Source: Candidatus Cloacimonetes bacterium HGW-Cloacimonetes-2 | GTDB lineage: Bacteria; Cloacimonadota; Cloacimonadia; Cloacimonadales; Cloacimonadaceae | DNA: 64,000 nt | NCBI GenBank assembly: GCA_002842035.1 | Contig: PHBP01000004.1 | Coordinates: 186,001-250,000 of the forward strand | Direction: 5' to 3' | Shown here: one piece after another, positions 1 to 9,513 of the stretch | Numbering within the stretch: position 1 is the first letter of the stretch | Layout: each line of letters starts with the position of its first letter | The notes under the pieces: model-generated | What the model was told of the DNA's origin: nothing | What the model saw: the letters and a program-made list of their open reading frames with translations, nothing else | The model's database searches: none | Made by a program: the position numbers and the translations under genes

Positions 1-79
1 TGGGAGTTTCCACCAGAGATCCAATACCACCGTAAGAACTGATGATGTTGTGGCAGGGTATTTCAAAGTATTTACTCAT
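1..79 (-). CDS. drmB: DrmB-like DUF1998 protein, N-terminal 26 residues only (partial)
   Basis: The minus-strand reading frame starts at the ATG at 77-79 and runs off the left edge of the window. The visible peptide begins MSKYFEIPCHNIISSYGG and continues with GIGSLVETP. DrmB/DUF1998 proteins typically open with a short segment followed by a Tyr/Phe-Gly-x-Gly-Ser stretch like this one, so the match is suggestive but short. The start overlaps the last eight bases of the helicase gene upstream, as expected for translationally coupled DISARM genes. The identification leans on gene order (drmE-drmA-drmB) as much as on the sequence. Confidence 0.6.
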   Translation of the reverse strand, partial: MSKYFEIPCHNIISSYGGIGSLVETP

Positions 80-3000
80 AATCTGCGTTCCTTTTCACAC
101 CTTTGATTGTGTGCAGCTTGATAACAGCATTGGGACTGACTTCTCTCATTGAGTTAACTGCCAGCCAATCTCCACTCTCATAATCCAGAGCGGCTGCATC
201 TGAGGCACTCACCAGTAGTTTGCTGAAAGTCAAGTCTGGCTCCAGGGATAGTTTCTTGCGGAGTAGCTGAGTATGCTCCTTGATCTTTCTTTTCATAAAA
301 CCCAGCATTTCATCATCATTCATTCTCTGTGCCATAAACGCTAGTAACTCGTCGATATCTGAAGGCTTAACAAGGGCAGGCGTTTCGATTCCCTTTACCA
401 ACCTCAGATAAGCAGCCAGAAGAGTCGGCATGAGTTTCCTAATAGCAATCCTCGTGTATGGTGTAATTGAGATTGGTTCCACAAAACGGTAATAGTTATG
501 GTGAAAAGACGCGAAGTTTTCAAAGTGGGATTTGTCTCTCACTCGGAACGGATTGAAAAGGCTAAGAACTAGACCGGGATGCCTGCGTGCAATACGACTG
601 GTAACCTGTATATACTCTGAAATGCTTTTAGGCTGCCCGTTCATGAGAATCAGATTCAAGCGTTCAATATCCAGCCCCACCGATATCATATTTGTGGCAA
701 AAACTATGTCAATAGGGTTGAATCCCCCGTTTTGTAATTCGTCTTCCGTTACACCTGCAGATTCCAGTATATGTAGAATAGATTTCACTTCATGGCCAGA
801 AATTCTGCTCGTTAGCTCTTTGGGGGGATTCAGCCAGTGCTTTTTACACAAAGGGTAATGTTTTAAGACCATTTGCGAATAGGCCTGTTGAATCTCGTCC
901 CGAGCTTTACTGTACATCCTTCCCAATTCCCTGAGCGAGTTGTAATAGGAAACCACAGTCCAGTAATCGTCAAGCCGTTCGCTGATTTTACCCTTGAGTT
1001 CCCAGCGGCTGAAGAGCAGGAGTGAGAGAAGCTTGATCTGAGTGGTAGTGAAGGTCTTACCGGTTGGTAAAACTCCGATGTACTGCCGGTGAAGGTCATT
1101 GGTGTCCACTTTGGCGAAGAAATTATCTTCATAATTGATGCCAGGAGGCGGGAAGGTTTTTACTGATCTGTTGCCGAACAGTCCTTTAACCTGTTCTGAC
1201 GCATTCTTTATGGTGGCAGTAGAGGCTATGATCCTCGGCATCATACCTTTTTTTCGGCATAACATGTCTATTACACTCTCAAAAAGCGCAGTGATGCTTC
1301 CTAGGGGTCCCGAGATCAGGTGCAGCTCATCCTGAATAATCAAGTCTGGTGGAAGGTTGCCTGAAGTACCGCCAAAGAAGCTGGATGACTCTTCCACCCA
1401 TGCCAACCTGGCAAATTTATCTATAGTGGCAAAAAGCAGAGAAGGGGGATTATTGTAGAGACTTTCATCTACCAGATCGATAGGTAACCCATCATGATAA
1501 TGACAATCTGGGTTTAAACAGCGGATTTCAAACTTGTTTCTTAGACAACTAAAACCCATTCGACCTTCTTGTATCAGGCTTGTTCCGCACCAGGGGCAAT
1601 CACTCAACGGGAACTTGTTTTGCCTCAGTGCGTCTTCCAGGTTTTGTGCTCCGTCTATCTTTTCAATGATCGCTAGAGCGCTGTCATCTCCTTCATGAAG
1701 TTTGTTGGGGGATGAGGCAGCGCCAATCCACAAACCAATGGAATATGGGTGATTCTCTGTTAGAGAGTGCATGAACTGATCACAAACGAAATTCAGAGAT
1801 AGGATCATCCTGGAAGCCCTCTCAAACTGCTGTGCTGTGAGCAATCGGAGAGTATAGCGCATAATAACGGATGTGCCTAAGCCTTGCTTTCCGTTGTTAA
1901 AGCGCCTGAATAAGAGGGAGAAAGCTGTAAGGAGGAAGTATGCCTCAGTCTTTCCTCCTCCAGTAGGAAACCATAGTAAATCGATGCTCTTTGATCGTAA
2001 CTCTGATGATGGATTTATAACGCAGTCCAAATTTATCAGCAAGAATGCAAGCTGAAAGGGATGGTAGTAGATGTTGTTTTGTTCTGAATAGGTTTCTGGT
2101 GGTATTTTACCAGCGCCGGACATGTTTACCAACATTGCTCCGTTTGCTATCCTATAAAGCTTCATCATCTCCGGTCTGCTGTTTAAAATTTCCAAGCCTT
2201 GGTTCATCCTCTCAAGTGCTTCTCTTTGTCCGTTGACTATCTCAGCTGACGCTTCAGCATACCTATCCAATACCCGAGAACCTAACTCCTCCTGCTGGTT
2301 CACCCAATCCTCGTAGCTCCCAGTAAACAGACGCAGCTCTGAGATCACCTCTTCATCAGAACTAACACTGTAACAGCTGTTTTCCAGAACATTCAAGGCC
2401 TTACTAAGCCCAGTATATCTGCTGTTTACAGTCACCGGAGGGATAACTGAGGGAAGGAAGTCTGTATAAACTGACGATGTACTTCCCGGTTCCAGGCTCC
2501 AAGCGCAGGAGCAGTTGTGAGCCAAAGAATATACTTTCGAGTTTCTATACTGGCAATCTATGATCTTGTCTTCTATCCCTGCATAGGTGGGTAAAGGTTG
2601 TTGTGGTAACGGAATCAGGAAATCGCTCTCGATTCTAAAGCCAGCTTGGAACATACACTTAAGGTTTAATGCTGGTTTATCGAGGATAAGATTTTCGCCA
2701 TACTCGTGAACTGAAGTATTCTCAACCATCACTTTTACAACAGAGTGATTGTTTGTACTCTGGATCAACAGTACATGAACTGAGTATCCGAAGGAAGATT
2801 TGGCATCGTCTTTCCAGGATATGCAGATTTCTTTTGTATCGAGAAGTTGGTCCATTGCTATCTCAAATGAGTCATCATGCTGCTTTCTGATCCAAGTCTT
2901 ACGGTATAGAGGCATTATCTTGCGTAGAATAGTATTGAGTTTGGAGTAGCGTTCATTTTCAGTGCCTTTTGATTCTGTTAGGCGAGTATAAACAACCTGC

Positions 3001-3632
3001 TTGATCTTCCTAAGATTGGCAAAATCTCCGGTAACCTGACCTGTACTTACACCCTGAAGTGTTTTTTTTAGATACACTTGCTGACTATCAGAATCATAGC
3101 CTAACACTTTGTGCAGGAATTGCTCATCACCGGAATTGAGATTTTTGATTAGCTCGTAATCTTCATTGCTCAGGCTTATCCTGTAGCTCTGGTGAAGCTC
3201 TTGAGTTGGGTCTATTTGCCTGTACCTTCCATAACTCAATAGTATTTGGAAGGAGGGAGCCTCTGTCTTTAGGCAGAATGAAAGGCCAAAAAGATAGGGA
3301 AACAACTCAGACCTGGAAAAGTCATCGTTGTCGGCATCATCACCGTCAATTCTGCTTGATATAGGGGTTTCAGGGACATCAACAGGATTCTGGCCAATGT
3401 CTGTTATCAGATCCTCCTCATCCAGAAAACTGGACTGCAAATCAGACAATGAGGTGTTAACCTTGGTGTTTGGGACTATGTGAGGAAAGATGATTCCAGA
3501 ATAATACTTACTTACGGGGTAGTCTGTTACCAGTTCCTCTTCATCCTTTGATGCAAAGGCATCATTAACCGGGCCGGTCAGATGCTTGCGAATCAGATTT
3601 TTTAGCAGATCTCTGGGGTCATTCTCCATCAT
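72..3632 (-). CDS. drmA: DISARM helicase DrmA (SF2 helicase-like)
   Basis: A 1186-residue superfamily 2 helicase-like protein. Visible motifs include Walker A FPTGGGKTEAYF (about residue 555), a zinc-finger pair CPWCG / CLNPDC just after it, a Walker B variant QDELHL (about 765) followed by SGPLGS, motif III SATI, and the helicase C-terminal block GLDIERLNL and QVTSRIARR (about 985-1015). The DELHLISGPLGS arrangement is characteristic of DrmA. In DISARM, DrmA works with DrmB against incoming phage DNA. The frame is open upstream to 3758, but the ATG at 3630-3632 has GGAGG six bases before it and overlaps the end of the upstream gene by 14 bases, so I take that start; the next codon is also ATG. 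No damage is seen. Confidence 0.85.
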   Translation of the reverse strand: MMENDPRDLLKNLIRKHLTGPVNDAFASKDEEELVTDYPVSKYYSGIIFPHIVPNTKVNTSLSDLQSSFLDEEDLITDIGQNPVDVPETPISSRIDGDDADNDDFSRSELFPYLFGLSFCLKTEAPSFQILLSYGRYRQIDPTQELHQSYRISLSNEDYELIKNLNSGDEQFLHKVLGYDSDSQQVYLKKTLQGVSTGQVTGDFANLRKIKQVVYTRLTESKGTENERYSKLNTILRKIMPLYRKTWIRKQHDDSFEIAMDQLLDTKEICISWKDDAKSSFGYSVHVLLIQSTNNHSVVKVMVENTSVHEYGENLILDKPALNLKCMFQAGFRIESDFLIPLPQQPLPTYAGIEDKIIDCQYRNSKVYSLAHNCSCAWSLEPGSTSSVYTDFLPSVIPPVTVNSRYTGLSKALNVLENSCYSVSSDEEVISELRLFTGSYEDWVNQQEELGSRVLDRYAEASAEIVNGQREALERMNQGLEILNSRPEMMKLYRIANGAMLVNMSGAGKIPPETYSEQNNIYYHPFQLAFLLINLDCVINPSSELRSKSIDLLWFPTGGGKTEAYFLLTAFSLLFRRFNNGKQGLGTSVIMRYTLRLLTAQQFERASRMILSLNFVCDQFMHSLTENHPYSIGLWIGAASSPNKLHEGDDSALAIIEKIDGAQNLEDALRQNKFPLSDCPWCGTSLIQEGRMGFSCLRNKFEIRCLNPDCHYHDGLPIDLVDESLYNNPPSLLFATIDKFARLAWVEESSSFFGGTSGNLPPDLIIQDELHLISGPLGSITALFESVIDMLCRKKGMMPRIIASTATIKNASEQVKGLFGNRSVKTFPPPGINYEDNFFAKVDTNDLHRQYIGVLPTGKTFTTTQIKLLSLLLFSRWELKGKISERLDDYWTVVSYYNSLRELGRMYSKARDEIQQAYSQMVLKHYPLCKKHWLNPPKELTSRISGHEVKSILHILESAGVTEDELQNGGFNPIDIVFATNMISVGLDIERLNLILMNGQPKSISEYIQVTSRIARRHPGLVLSLFNPFRVRDKSHFENFASFHHNYYRFVEPISITPYTRIAIRKLMPTLLAAYLRLVKGIETPALVKPSDIDELLAFMAQRMNDDEMLGFMKRKIKEHTQLLRKKLSLEPDLTFSKLLVSASDAAALDYESGDWLAVNSMREVSPNAVIKLHTIKGVKRNADYE

Positions 3633-6111
3633 TATCCACCTCCGTTTCCCCGATTTGGATAAATCTGTATCCTTCGTAGTTATGCTTAAGTATGCTGAGA
3701 ATTGCCATTTCATCAAAGTGAGATAGTAGAGGGTATTCACTTTGGTTGTCCAATACATGCCTGGTTATGTAGATATCAGGATTTCCCTCTTTGTTCAGCA
3801 TAATAGACTGCAGTTCGTTACTTAGGTTCTGCCCCAGGCTGATCATAACACCCATGAAGAAACTCCGGGCGCAGCGTATCTCATCAACTTCAACCTGGGT
3901 TAAAAACCCTTCATTCTTAAGGAATTCCAAGACTCTGTCCATTTTACTCTTTTGGGGGAAGCGGATTGCATCAGGGTGAAGTACCCAGCGACTGCGTATA
4001 CTTTCAGGATCCAGACCTGCATTGATGGAAAGCTTCTGCAGTCTTTGAGTATCAATCTGGTAAAAGGGACTATCTTCGAATACTTGGATATACAAGTATT
4101 CTCTAATCTTGGTTTTCCAGAGCTTGGAACTCTCATTCATCTGGGAAAACCGCTCTGATTCCTGGCTGAGAATGTTATAAAGAGAGTCCCTGCTCCGGTT
4201 GCAGTAGAGGAGTATTTTGTCCCCCTCTTCCAAGTCTTGAACTGAGACTAGTTCGAAGTCATTATCGATCATTAGTTCGGCATCTTCAGACAAGACTCGT
4301 AGAACTTTGTTGGGGCTGGTTTCAGTTATCCGATTCCCGGCTGAATCAAGTAAATCAAGAGAACAGGAGGTATAGGCACGAGCTCCAGAGAAAGCAAAAC
4401 CATCTTCAGCAGTTGTTTCTGAATAGTTTTCTTCAAATCTGCTGATGATGTCTTCAGCCGCTTCTCTTTCATCATTATTTAAACTCAAGTGAGGAAACAA
4501 GCTGGTGTCTTTTGGTCCCATGTTTCTGGATTCGTACTTGCGTATCTGGCGTAATTGAGTTTGGAAGCGCTTAAGCTCTGGCTTGTATAGTGCTAAGTGA
4601 ATTTTTGTCTCTGCAAACATAGATATGTTGTTGAGCCAGGCAATCTGTTTATAGTTCGGGAGCATGGCCAGAAGATAAGTGCCATAAGCCAGGCCATTTG
4701 CCAGCTCTTGTTTGAAGGTCTTAAAGGGAAGAACCTTACCAAAGAAACGTGTGGACACCAGGATACGTTTCTGCCAATCCTCGACTTGCTTATTGCTCAC
4801 AACGAGGGTTGTGAAGCCAGTAGTCTGCTCTTTTAGTCTATCAATCAAAGTTGAAGAATCTTGCTTTGCCAGATAGACCTGTTTCAGTGAAAGGATCAGA
4901 TCTTCCAACTCTTTAGTAAATTCTTCGGGTTCATAGTTATCTGCCCTCATAGCTTTTTCCGTCTCCTCCATAAGGGGTTCTGCTATTTGTGTATCGAAAT
5001 CAGTGATAGTATCTAGCTTGTCGAATAGTATCTTATAGAAAGCATAACGTAGTTTTGAGCTTAGTTCCGGTGCCCCTAATTCTTCTTGAACCTGGGACAA
5101 CAACGTGTAGAAGTTCTTTGAAGCGTCCATAAGCTCATCTGACATATCGAGAGGATCCGGTACAAACTCCAGAGAATGCCTTCCACTGAGATTATTCTCT
5201 TCCCGGCTATTCCAATGCCATAAGAGCATTGAGTTATCTCTGACAACTGCCTGATTACCGACCAAGCAAAATCTGGAGAACAGACCGTTGGCGCAATCGT
5301 TTTTAACTAGAGCTTTCAGCCTGCTGATCTTACTGTCGCCGGTAAAGAGAAGATACTCAAACTTCTGAGTTTCGTGGTTTCTGAGCATGTATTCCCGCAC
5401 CAGTTCATATTCACTGGCAACCAGTATCATGGGGTCGATGGGAAGAGTGCTGTTAGTGGGTTCCTGATGGTTCCTTGTGATACCTGCTACTGGAAGAGCA
5501 TGTAACAGCCCAAGTCTTTTTAACTCATCAAAAAATTCCTTCTTTCTGCTGATTACGATAATCTTCTTCTTAAAGATTGAAGGCGCTATATTCTTAGATC
5601 TACTCACTGCTTGATAAAAGGCTTGGTAATGCCCTAAGTTCTGATTGCACTTACCCTCAAAATAGTAGCGCTCGTCTGCCATATAGTAGCTGATAACAAT
5701 CTGTTCTAAGCTTTCAAAGAACTTTATCCTTTTGCCTTGCTTGATCCTGGTAAAAAGAATGTGCCTGCTATCCTTCAGTCCATAGTTCATGAGAACACCA
5801 TCCACAATGAATGTGCGGCCAATGTTTATCGGGTTCGTGGAAGCTACGTACAGAGATGCGTTCTCCAGTAGAAGCCGGCATACTTCCGGATAAAGAATTG
5901 GCATTGTTAGTTCCTGAGCGCTTTGCTTGTCGGATGTTCCGATGTATAAACTTCTTTTATCCAAAGAGGCCTTGTTAGCTATATACGCATTCAGGCATGA
6001 AAAATCTTCTCCTAAGTATAGATCTTGATATACATCATCGCGACCCAGATTCTCTAGAGTCTTCCTAGCATCTTCAATGAGACTGTAAACACTCTTCTTT
6101 GCATTTGTCAT
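3619..6111 (-). CDS. drmE: DISARM class 2 protein DrmE
   Basis: An 830-residue protein with no catalytic motif I can name. Its length, its position directly upstream of drmA and its 14-base overlap with it match drmE, the signature gene of class 2 DISARM (order drmE-drmA-drmB-drmC-drmMII). Its biochemical role is not established. The sequence is largely alpha-helical in character, with no signal peptide or membrane segment, so a cytoplasmic protein is expected. The ATG at 6109-6111 has GGGAGG upstream at good spacing. The function call depends mainly on gene order; a profile search with the DrmE N- and C-terminal families would settle it. Confidence 0.75.
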   Translation of the reverse strand: MTNAKKSVYSLIEDARKTLENLGRDDVYQDLYLGEDFSCLNAYIANKASLDKRSLYIGTSDKQSAQELTMPILYPEVCRLLLENASLYVASTNPINIGRTFIVDGVLMNYGLKDSRHILFTRIKQGKRIKFFESLEQIVISYYMADERYYFEGKCNQNLGHYQAFYQAVSRSKNIAPSIFKKKIIVISRKKEFFDELKRLGLLHALPVAGITRNHQEPTNSTLPIDPMILVASEYELVREYMLRNHETQKFEYLLFTGDSKISRLKALVKNDCANGLFSRFCLVGNQAVVRDNSMLLWHWNSREENNLSGRHSLEFVPDPLDMSDELMDASKNFYTLLSQVQEELGAPELSSKLRYAFYKILFDKLDTITDFDTQIAEPLMEETEKAMRADNYEPEEFTKELEDLILSLKQVYLAKQDSSTLIDRLKEQTTGFTTLVVSNKQVEDWQKRILVSTRFFGKVLPFKTFKQELANGLAYGTYLLAMLPNYKQIAWLNNISMFAETKIHLALYKPELKRFQTQLRQIRKYESRNMGPKDTSLFPHLSLNNDEREAAEDIISRFEENYSETTAEDGFAFSGARAYTSCSLDLLDSAGNRITETSPNKVLRVLSEDAELMIDNDFELVSVQDLEEGDKILLYCNRSRDSLYNILSQESERFSQMNESSKLWKTKIREYLYIQVFEDSPFYQIDTQRLQKLSINAGLDPESIRSRWVLHPDAIRFPQKSKMDRVLEFLKNEGFLTQVEVDEIRCARSFFMGVMISLGQNLSNELQSIMLNKEGNPDIYITRHVLDNQSEYPLLSHFDEMAILSILKHNYEGYRFIQIGETEVDNDGE

Positions 6112-6310
6112 TCTCTACCTCCCGATACGAACCTAAGATACATGATAGAATATGCTCTTCCACTTACGGAAAACCGGTAAAAGCCCTATCATCTGAGGGT
6201 CAACAGAACAGACCCGGAACCGATCAAAGCTCCTCATAGCCATACTTTCCTTGATACAATCTTAATATTCGCAAGAGTATAGAATTAGTCGGGATTGTCA
6301 AGGAGTTAAT
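6112..6310 (-). promoter_or_regulatory. Upstream region of the DISARM operon, possible -35 element
   Basis: On the minus strand, TTGACA lies at 6296-6301 and TATACT follows after 14 bases, a shorter gap than the usual 16-18. This is the only promoter-like pair found upstream of drmE, about 170 bases before its start codon. It is tentative. Confidence 0.25.
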
Positions 6311-7035
6311 ACGGTGAGCATATATTTAGCTATCTGAAATGCTGTCACTAGCGGGATTCTTTGGCTTGCAATGGGTTTGTTGCGCTAGCTGAATTAGCTC
6401 CTGGCTGGGCTTTTTACATATTCCTGACTCATAGTCTCAAGCCGCTTCGCAGGTTTGAAACTACGCTCAGGAATGACGAATCGCGGGGCTGGGTGGTTTG
6501 CGGAGCTGGGACGTGGTTTGTGGAGCTAGGTAGTGTTTTTGGTTGAACGGGTGTCTGCGGTGTCGCCCACAAGGGGCTTTATGGGTTCCTTGGGCTCGTC
6601 ACGAGGGGCTAACGCACCCTCGCTATGATCTTTCGCCCGCAAGGGGCTCTATTTGTCTTGTGGTCTGTTCCTGGGGTTCCGCTCGCAGTAAGCAGTGATC
6701 AGAGAACAGTGAACAGATGGGTTGTGCTTCGGAGCGTGAAAGAAACTGAATGCGCTTCACGTGGATATTCAGAATGGATTCCTGCCTTTCCCACCCCCAC
6801 CAAACCGCAAACGCTTTGTTGGGGACCCTGTCGCAGGAATAACGGCAAGGGCTGGGTCTGGGCGGTAGGTTTCGTGCTGGAGTTAATACTGAGCTAGACG
6901 ATAGTATTCATTAAAAAAGCATTAACACTATACATCACACTGCAAAATGAGGAATCTGATAAAGCCGAAGACTTTTCTTGACATTTGCATTATTTCCAGC
7001 AGATTTGTTTTTATCTAATTTTTGGAGTCTGAAAT
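6311..7035. repeat. Gene-free stretch made of dispersed repeat modules
   Basis: About 0.7 kb without a convincing gene; the small open frames have no start signals or family resemblance. Three kinds of module are visible. (1) ATTCCTGA ... TCAGGAATGACG at 6420-6478, an imperfect inverted repeat. (2) Near-direct repeats of about 19 bases at 6563-6581 and 6633-6651 sharing an AAGGGGCT core, with a related CACGAGGGGCT between them. (3) A CAGTGATCAGAGAACAGTG module at 6692-6721 and a longer GATTCCTGCC ... CAGGAATAACGG module at 6777-6845. Modules of type 3 recur on the far side of the next gene. Confidence 0.7.
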
Positions 7036-8232
7036 ATGGTTATTGAGTCTGGTATGTTGATCCGGGATTACCGTATTGTATCTTTACTTGGTAGTGGTGG
7101 AATGGGCGACGTATGGCTGGCTGAAGATGTAAATATCCAGCGTAAGCTCGCAATAAAAGTTCTGAATCCCTCTCTTGCAGCAGATGCTGGATTGGCTGAA
7201 AGGTTCCGGCTGGAAGCTCAGATGCAGGCAGAATTGCATCATCCGGGAATTGTAAACATCCACAGCTTTTTTGCTCACGAGGATAGCTATCTGCTCTGTA
7301 TGGAATATGCTCGAGGAATTACCTTAAGAGATTTGATCGGGATTACCGGTCCAATCCCTTATGAAAGGGCTGTAATGATAATACTGCAGGTTCTCAGGAC
7401 ACTTCAGTTTATCCACGAAAGAGGGATTATCCATCGTGATATCAAACCCAGTAACATAATGATCGATACGAAGCACAACGATAACGTGAAAGTGATGGAT
7501 TTTGGGATTGCCAAAGCAATGGGAAGCTTGCTCAAGACGAGAACAGGAACCACGATGGGCTCTCCTCTGTATATGAGTCCGGAACAGATTACCAGAGGCA
7601 GCAATCTCGATCTCAGGACAGATATCTTCAGCCTGGGAATTACTTTTTTCGAGATGCTGAGCGGACGCCTGCCATATAATACCGACACGGAAAGTGAGTA
7701 TAATATCCAGAAGCAGATCGTGGAAATGCCTATGCCGGATCCCCGCTCCTACTATCCTCATATACCGGGCTGGGTGATCCCTATCCTAAGTAGAATGAGC
7801 GAAAAAGATGAAGCGAGACGATGGCAAAACTGCGCTACTATCATCGATGCCCTGGAAGCCGGGCTAAGGGGACGCCCCTCCCAGATTCCGGTACAAGCAC
7901 CACCTCTTACGGCAAGGAATCAGCAGCAGGTTGTCCCGCAGGCCAGGGGATACAGCAATCAAGATACGGGGATGCCGCCTAATAATATATATCTTGTCCC
8001 TCCAAAAAAGAGTAAGATAGGCTTATGGATCGGGCTGGGGATTAGTGTATGCATATTGATGGTGTTTGCGATGCTAATGGTGATTGGGATTCTTGCCTCA
8101 GCAGCAGAATCTCCATCCGAGGAACCTGCTCCTTTAGAAGAACCTGCCCCAATGGTTCCTCCGGCACTTATTGATACGACTACTACCTATGAAATGCCGC
8201 CCTGGATTATTGATCCGGAGCTGGGTATTTGA
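7036..8232 (+). CDS. Eukaryote-type Ser/Thr protein kinase with one membrane segment (PknB-like)
   Basis: A 398-residue Hanks-type kinase that phosphorylates protein Ser/Thr residues. The N-terminal domain (about 10-275) has the glycine loop GSGGMGDVW, the ATP-binding lysine K41 (AIKVL), the catalytic HRDIKPSN (H133-D135), DFG at 155-157 and the SPLYMSPEQ activation segment ending. A Pro/Gln-rich linker is followed by one membrane helix near 335-355 (LWIGLGISVCILMVFAML) and a short acidic, proline-rich outer tail of about 40 residues. There are no PASTA repeats. The kinase domain should face the cytoplasm. The ATG has GGAG about ten bases upstream. The gene stands alone, flanked on both sides by the same repeat modules. 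TTGACA at 6978-6983 could be its -35 element. Confidence 0.93.
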   Translation: MVIESGMLIRDYRIVSLLGSGGMGDVWLAEDVNIQRKLAIKVLNPSLAADAGLAERFRLEAQMQAELHHPGIVNIHSFFAHEDSYLLCMEYARGITLRDLIGITGPIPYERAVMIILQVLRTLQFIHERGIIHRDIKPSNIMIDTKHNDNVKVMDFGIAKAMGSLLKTRTGTTMGSPLYMSPEQITRGSNLDLRTDIFSLGITFFEMLSGRLPYNTDTESEYNIQKQIVEMPMPDPRSYYPHIPGWVIPILSRMSEKDEARRWQNCATIIDALEAGLRGRPSQIPVQAPPLTARNQQQVVPQARGYSNQDTGMPPNNIYLVPPKKSKIGLWIGLGISVCILMVFAMLMVIGILASAAESPSEEPAPLEEPAPMVPPALIDTTTTYEMPPWIIDPELGI

Positions 8233-8501
8233 TTCTCGTAGTACAGGGGTTTTTGAGATTCCTGCCTTCCCACCCCACCAAACCGCAAAGGGTTTGCTGG
8301 GGACCCCGGTCGCAGGATTGACGGCGAAGGAGCGCTGCGCGCTGTGAACAGTGATCAGAAATCAGTGAACAGATGGGGACGCTGTGCGCTTCCGGCTCAG
8401 TTCTGCCGCAGGTCAGGGTAAAAAGATGGGAAAAGCTTGACACAAATCCTTGCTTTGGAGACTTGGCGTAAATAACAGCAATCTAATTGTATGGAGGAAA
8501 A
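8233..8501. repeat. Second copy of the repeat modules flanking the kinase gene
   Basis: The segment at 8257-8324 (GATTCCTGCC ... CGCAGGATTGACGG) closely matches 6777-6845, including the shared core CCACCAAACCGCAAA and GGGGACCC. The segment at 8346-8376 (CAGTGATCAGAAATCAGTG then AACAGATGGGG) matches 6692-6721. The two modules appear in opposite order on the two sides of the kinase gene. Confidence 0.75.
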
Positions 8502-8882
8502 ATGCTGGTACATGATGATTTACTCTACACCGAGAGCCATGAATGGATCCGGGTCGATGGCGATCTCGCCACGATCGGTATCTCTGATTTTGCCCAACAC
8601 GAACTGGGCGATATCGTCTTTGTGGAGCTGCCCGAAGTTGGCACCAAAGTCTCTTCCGGCGAGCCATGCGGTAGCATCGAAGCCGTGAAAGCCGTGGAAG
8701 ATCTCTTCTCCCCCCTATCCGGTAAAGTCGAAGAAAAGAATACCGATCTCGAAGACAGCCCCGACCTGATGAATAAATCCCCCTATGAAGACGGCTGGTT
8801 GATCAAGATCAGAATGAGCAATCAGGACGAGCTGGAAAATCTGCTCTCCGCTGTCGAATACAAAAAGATCATCGAGGATTGA
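8502..8882 (+). CDS. gcvH: Glycine cleavage system H protein
   Basis: A 126-residue lipoyl carrier that shuttles the aminomethyl group between the P and T proteins of glycine cleavage. The lipoylation motif is SIEAVKAVED with lysine K63. The N-terminus LYTESHEWIRVDGD and the C-terminal SPYEDGWLIKI are typical, and the length is normal. The ATG at 8502 has GGAGG four bases upstream; an earlier TTG in frame at 8487 lacks this spacing. No P, T or L protein genes are nearby. It is followed after seven bases by gmk. A lone gcvH could also supply lipoyl groups to other enzymes. Confidence 0.95.
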   Translation: MLVHDDLLYTESHEWIRVDGDLATIGISDFAQHELGDIVFVELPEVGTKVSSGEPCGSIEAVKAVEDLFSPLSGKVEEKNTDLEDSPDLMNKSPYEDGWLIKIRMSNQDELENLLSAVEYKKIIED

Positions 8883-8889
8883 GCCCGGT

Positions 8890-9513
8890 TTGATCCAAAA
8901 AAGCAAAAGCTTCCTGATCATCCTGTCCGCCCCTTCCGGTGGCGGAAAAAGCACTATCCTCACAGAGATATTGAAGGTGACGGAGGATATCGATTATTCG
9001 GTATCCTTCACGACCCGCGCTCCCAGAGGTCAGGAACAAAACGGCATCCACTACCACTTTGTGGATGAAGCTGAATTTGTAAAAAGGATAGATCAAAAGG
9101 ACTTTCTGGAGCATGCCAGAGTATTTGGAAATTGGTATGGCACCTCGATCAGCTATATCCAGAGCCGGCTGGATCTTTCCCGCCACGTGATAATGGATAT
9201 AGACGTCCAGGGTGCTGCTCAGATCAGCGCCACGGATATCCCCTATATCAAGATCTTTATCATCCCGCCATCTATGCAAATCCTGCGCGATCGCTTGATA
9301 AAACGCGGAACGGATTCGATGGAGGAGATCAATAAACGCCTCGGAATCGCCCGGGACGAGATCAAATACATCAGCCATTATGACTATCTGGTGGTCAATG
9401 ACGAGCTGTCCCAGGCAGTAAAAGAAGTCCTTGCCATCATCCGGGCGGAGGAAAACCGAGTCGCCCGTTACCACAACCCCATCGAAGGTTTTATGCAAGA
9501 GGAGAAGCAATGA
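8890..9513 (+). CDS. gmk: Guanylate kinase
   Basis: A 207-residue enzyme that phosphorylates GMP to GDP with ATP. The P-loop APSGGGKS lies near residues 14-21, and SFTTRAPRGQEQNGIHYHFV is the GMP-binding region. The length is standard. The start is inferred to be the TTG at 8890: it is the first start codon in the frame after the gcvH stop, and the protein begins properly from it. Its last four bases overlap the next gene (ATGA), so the two are coupled. Confidence 0.95.
   Translation: MIQKSKSFLIILSAPSGGGKSTILTEILKVTEDIDYSVSFTTRAPRGQEQNGIHYHFVDEAEFVKRIDQKDFLEHARVFGNWYGTSISYIQSRLDLSRHVIMDIDVQGAAQISATDIPYIKIFIIPPSMQILRDRLIKRGTDSMEEINKRLGIARDEIKYISHYDYLVVNDELSQAVKEVLAIIRAEENRVARYHNPIEGFMQEEKQ

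Noticed and set aside
72-3758. The large SF2 helicase at the left end as a displaced cas3.
   Set aside because: It has the DrmA motif set (TGGGKTEAYF, DELHLISGPLGS) and DISARM neighbours, no HD nuclease domain, and lies over 50 kb from the cas operon.
6361-6897. Two plus-strand open frames (61 and 90 residues) in the gap before the kinase gene.
   Set aside because: They run through dispersed repeats, lack ribosome sites and read as low-complexity Trp/Arg-rich peptides.
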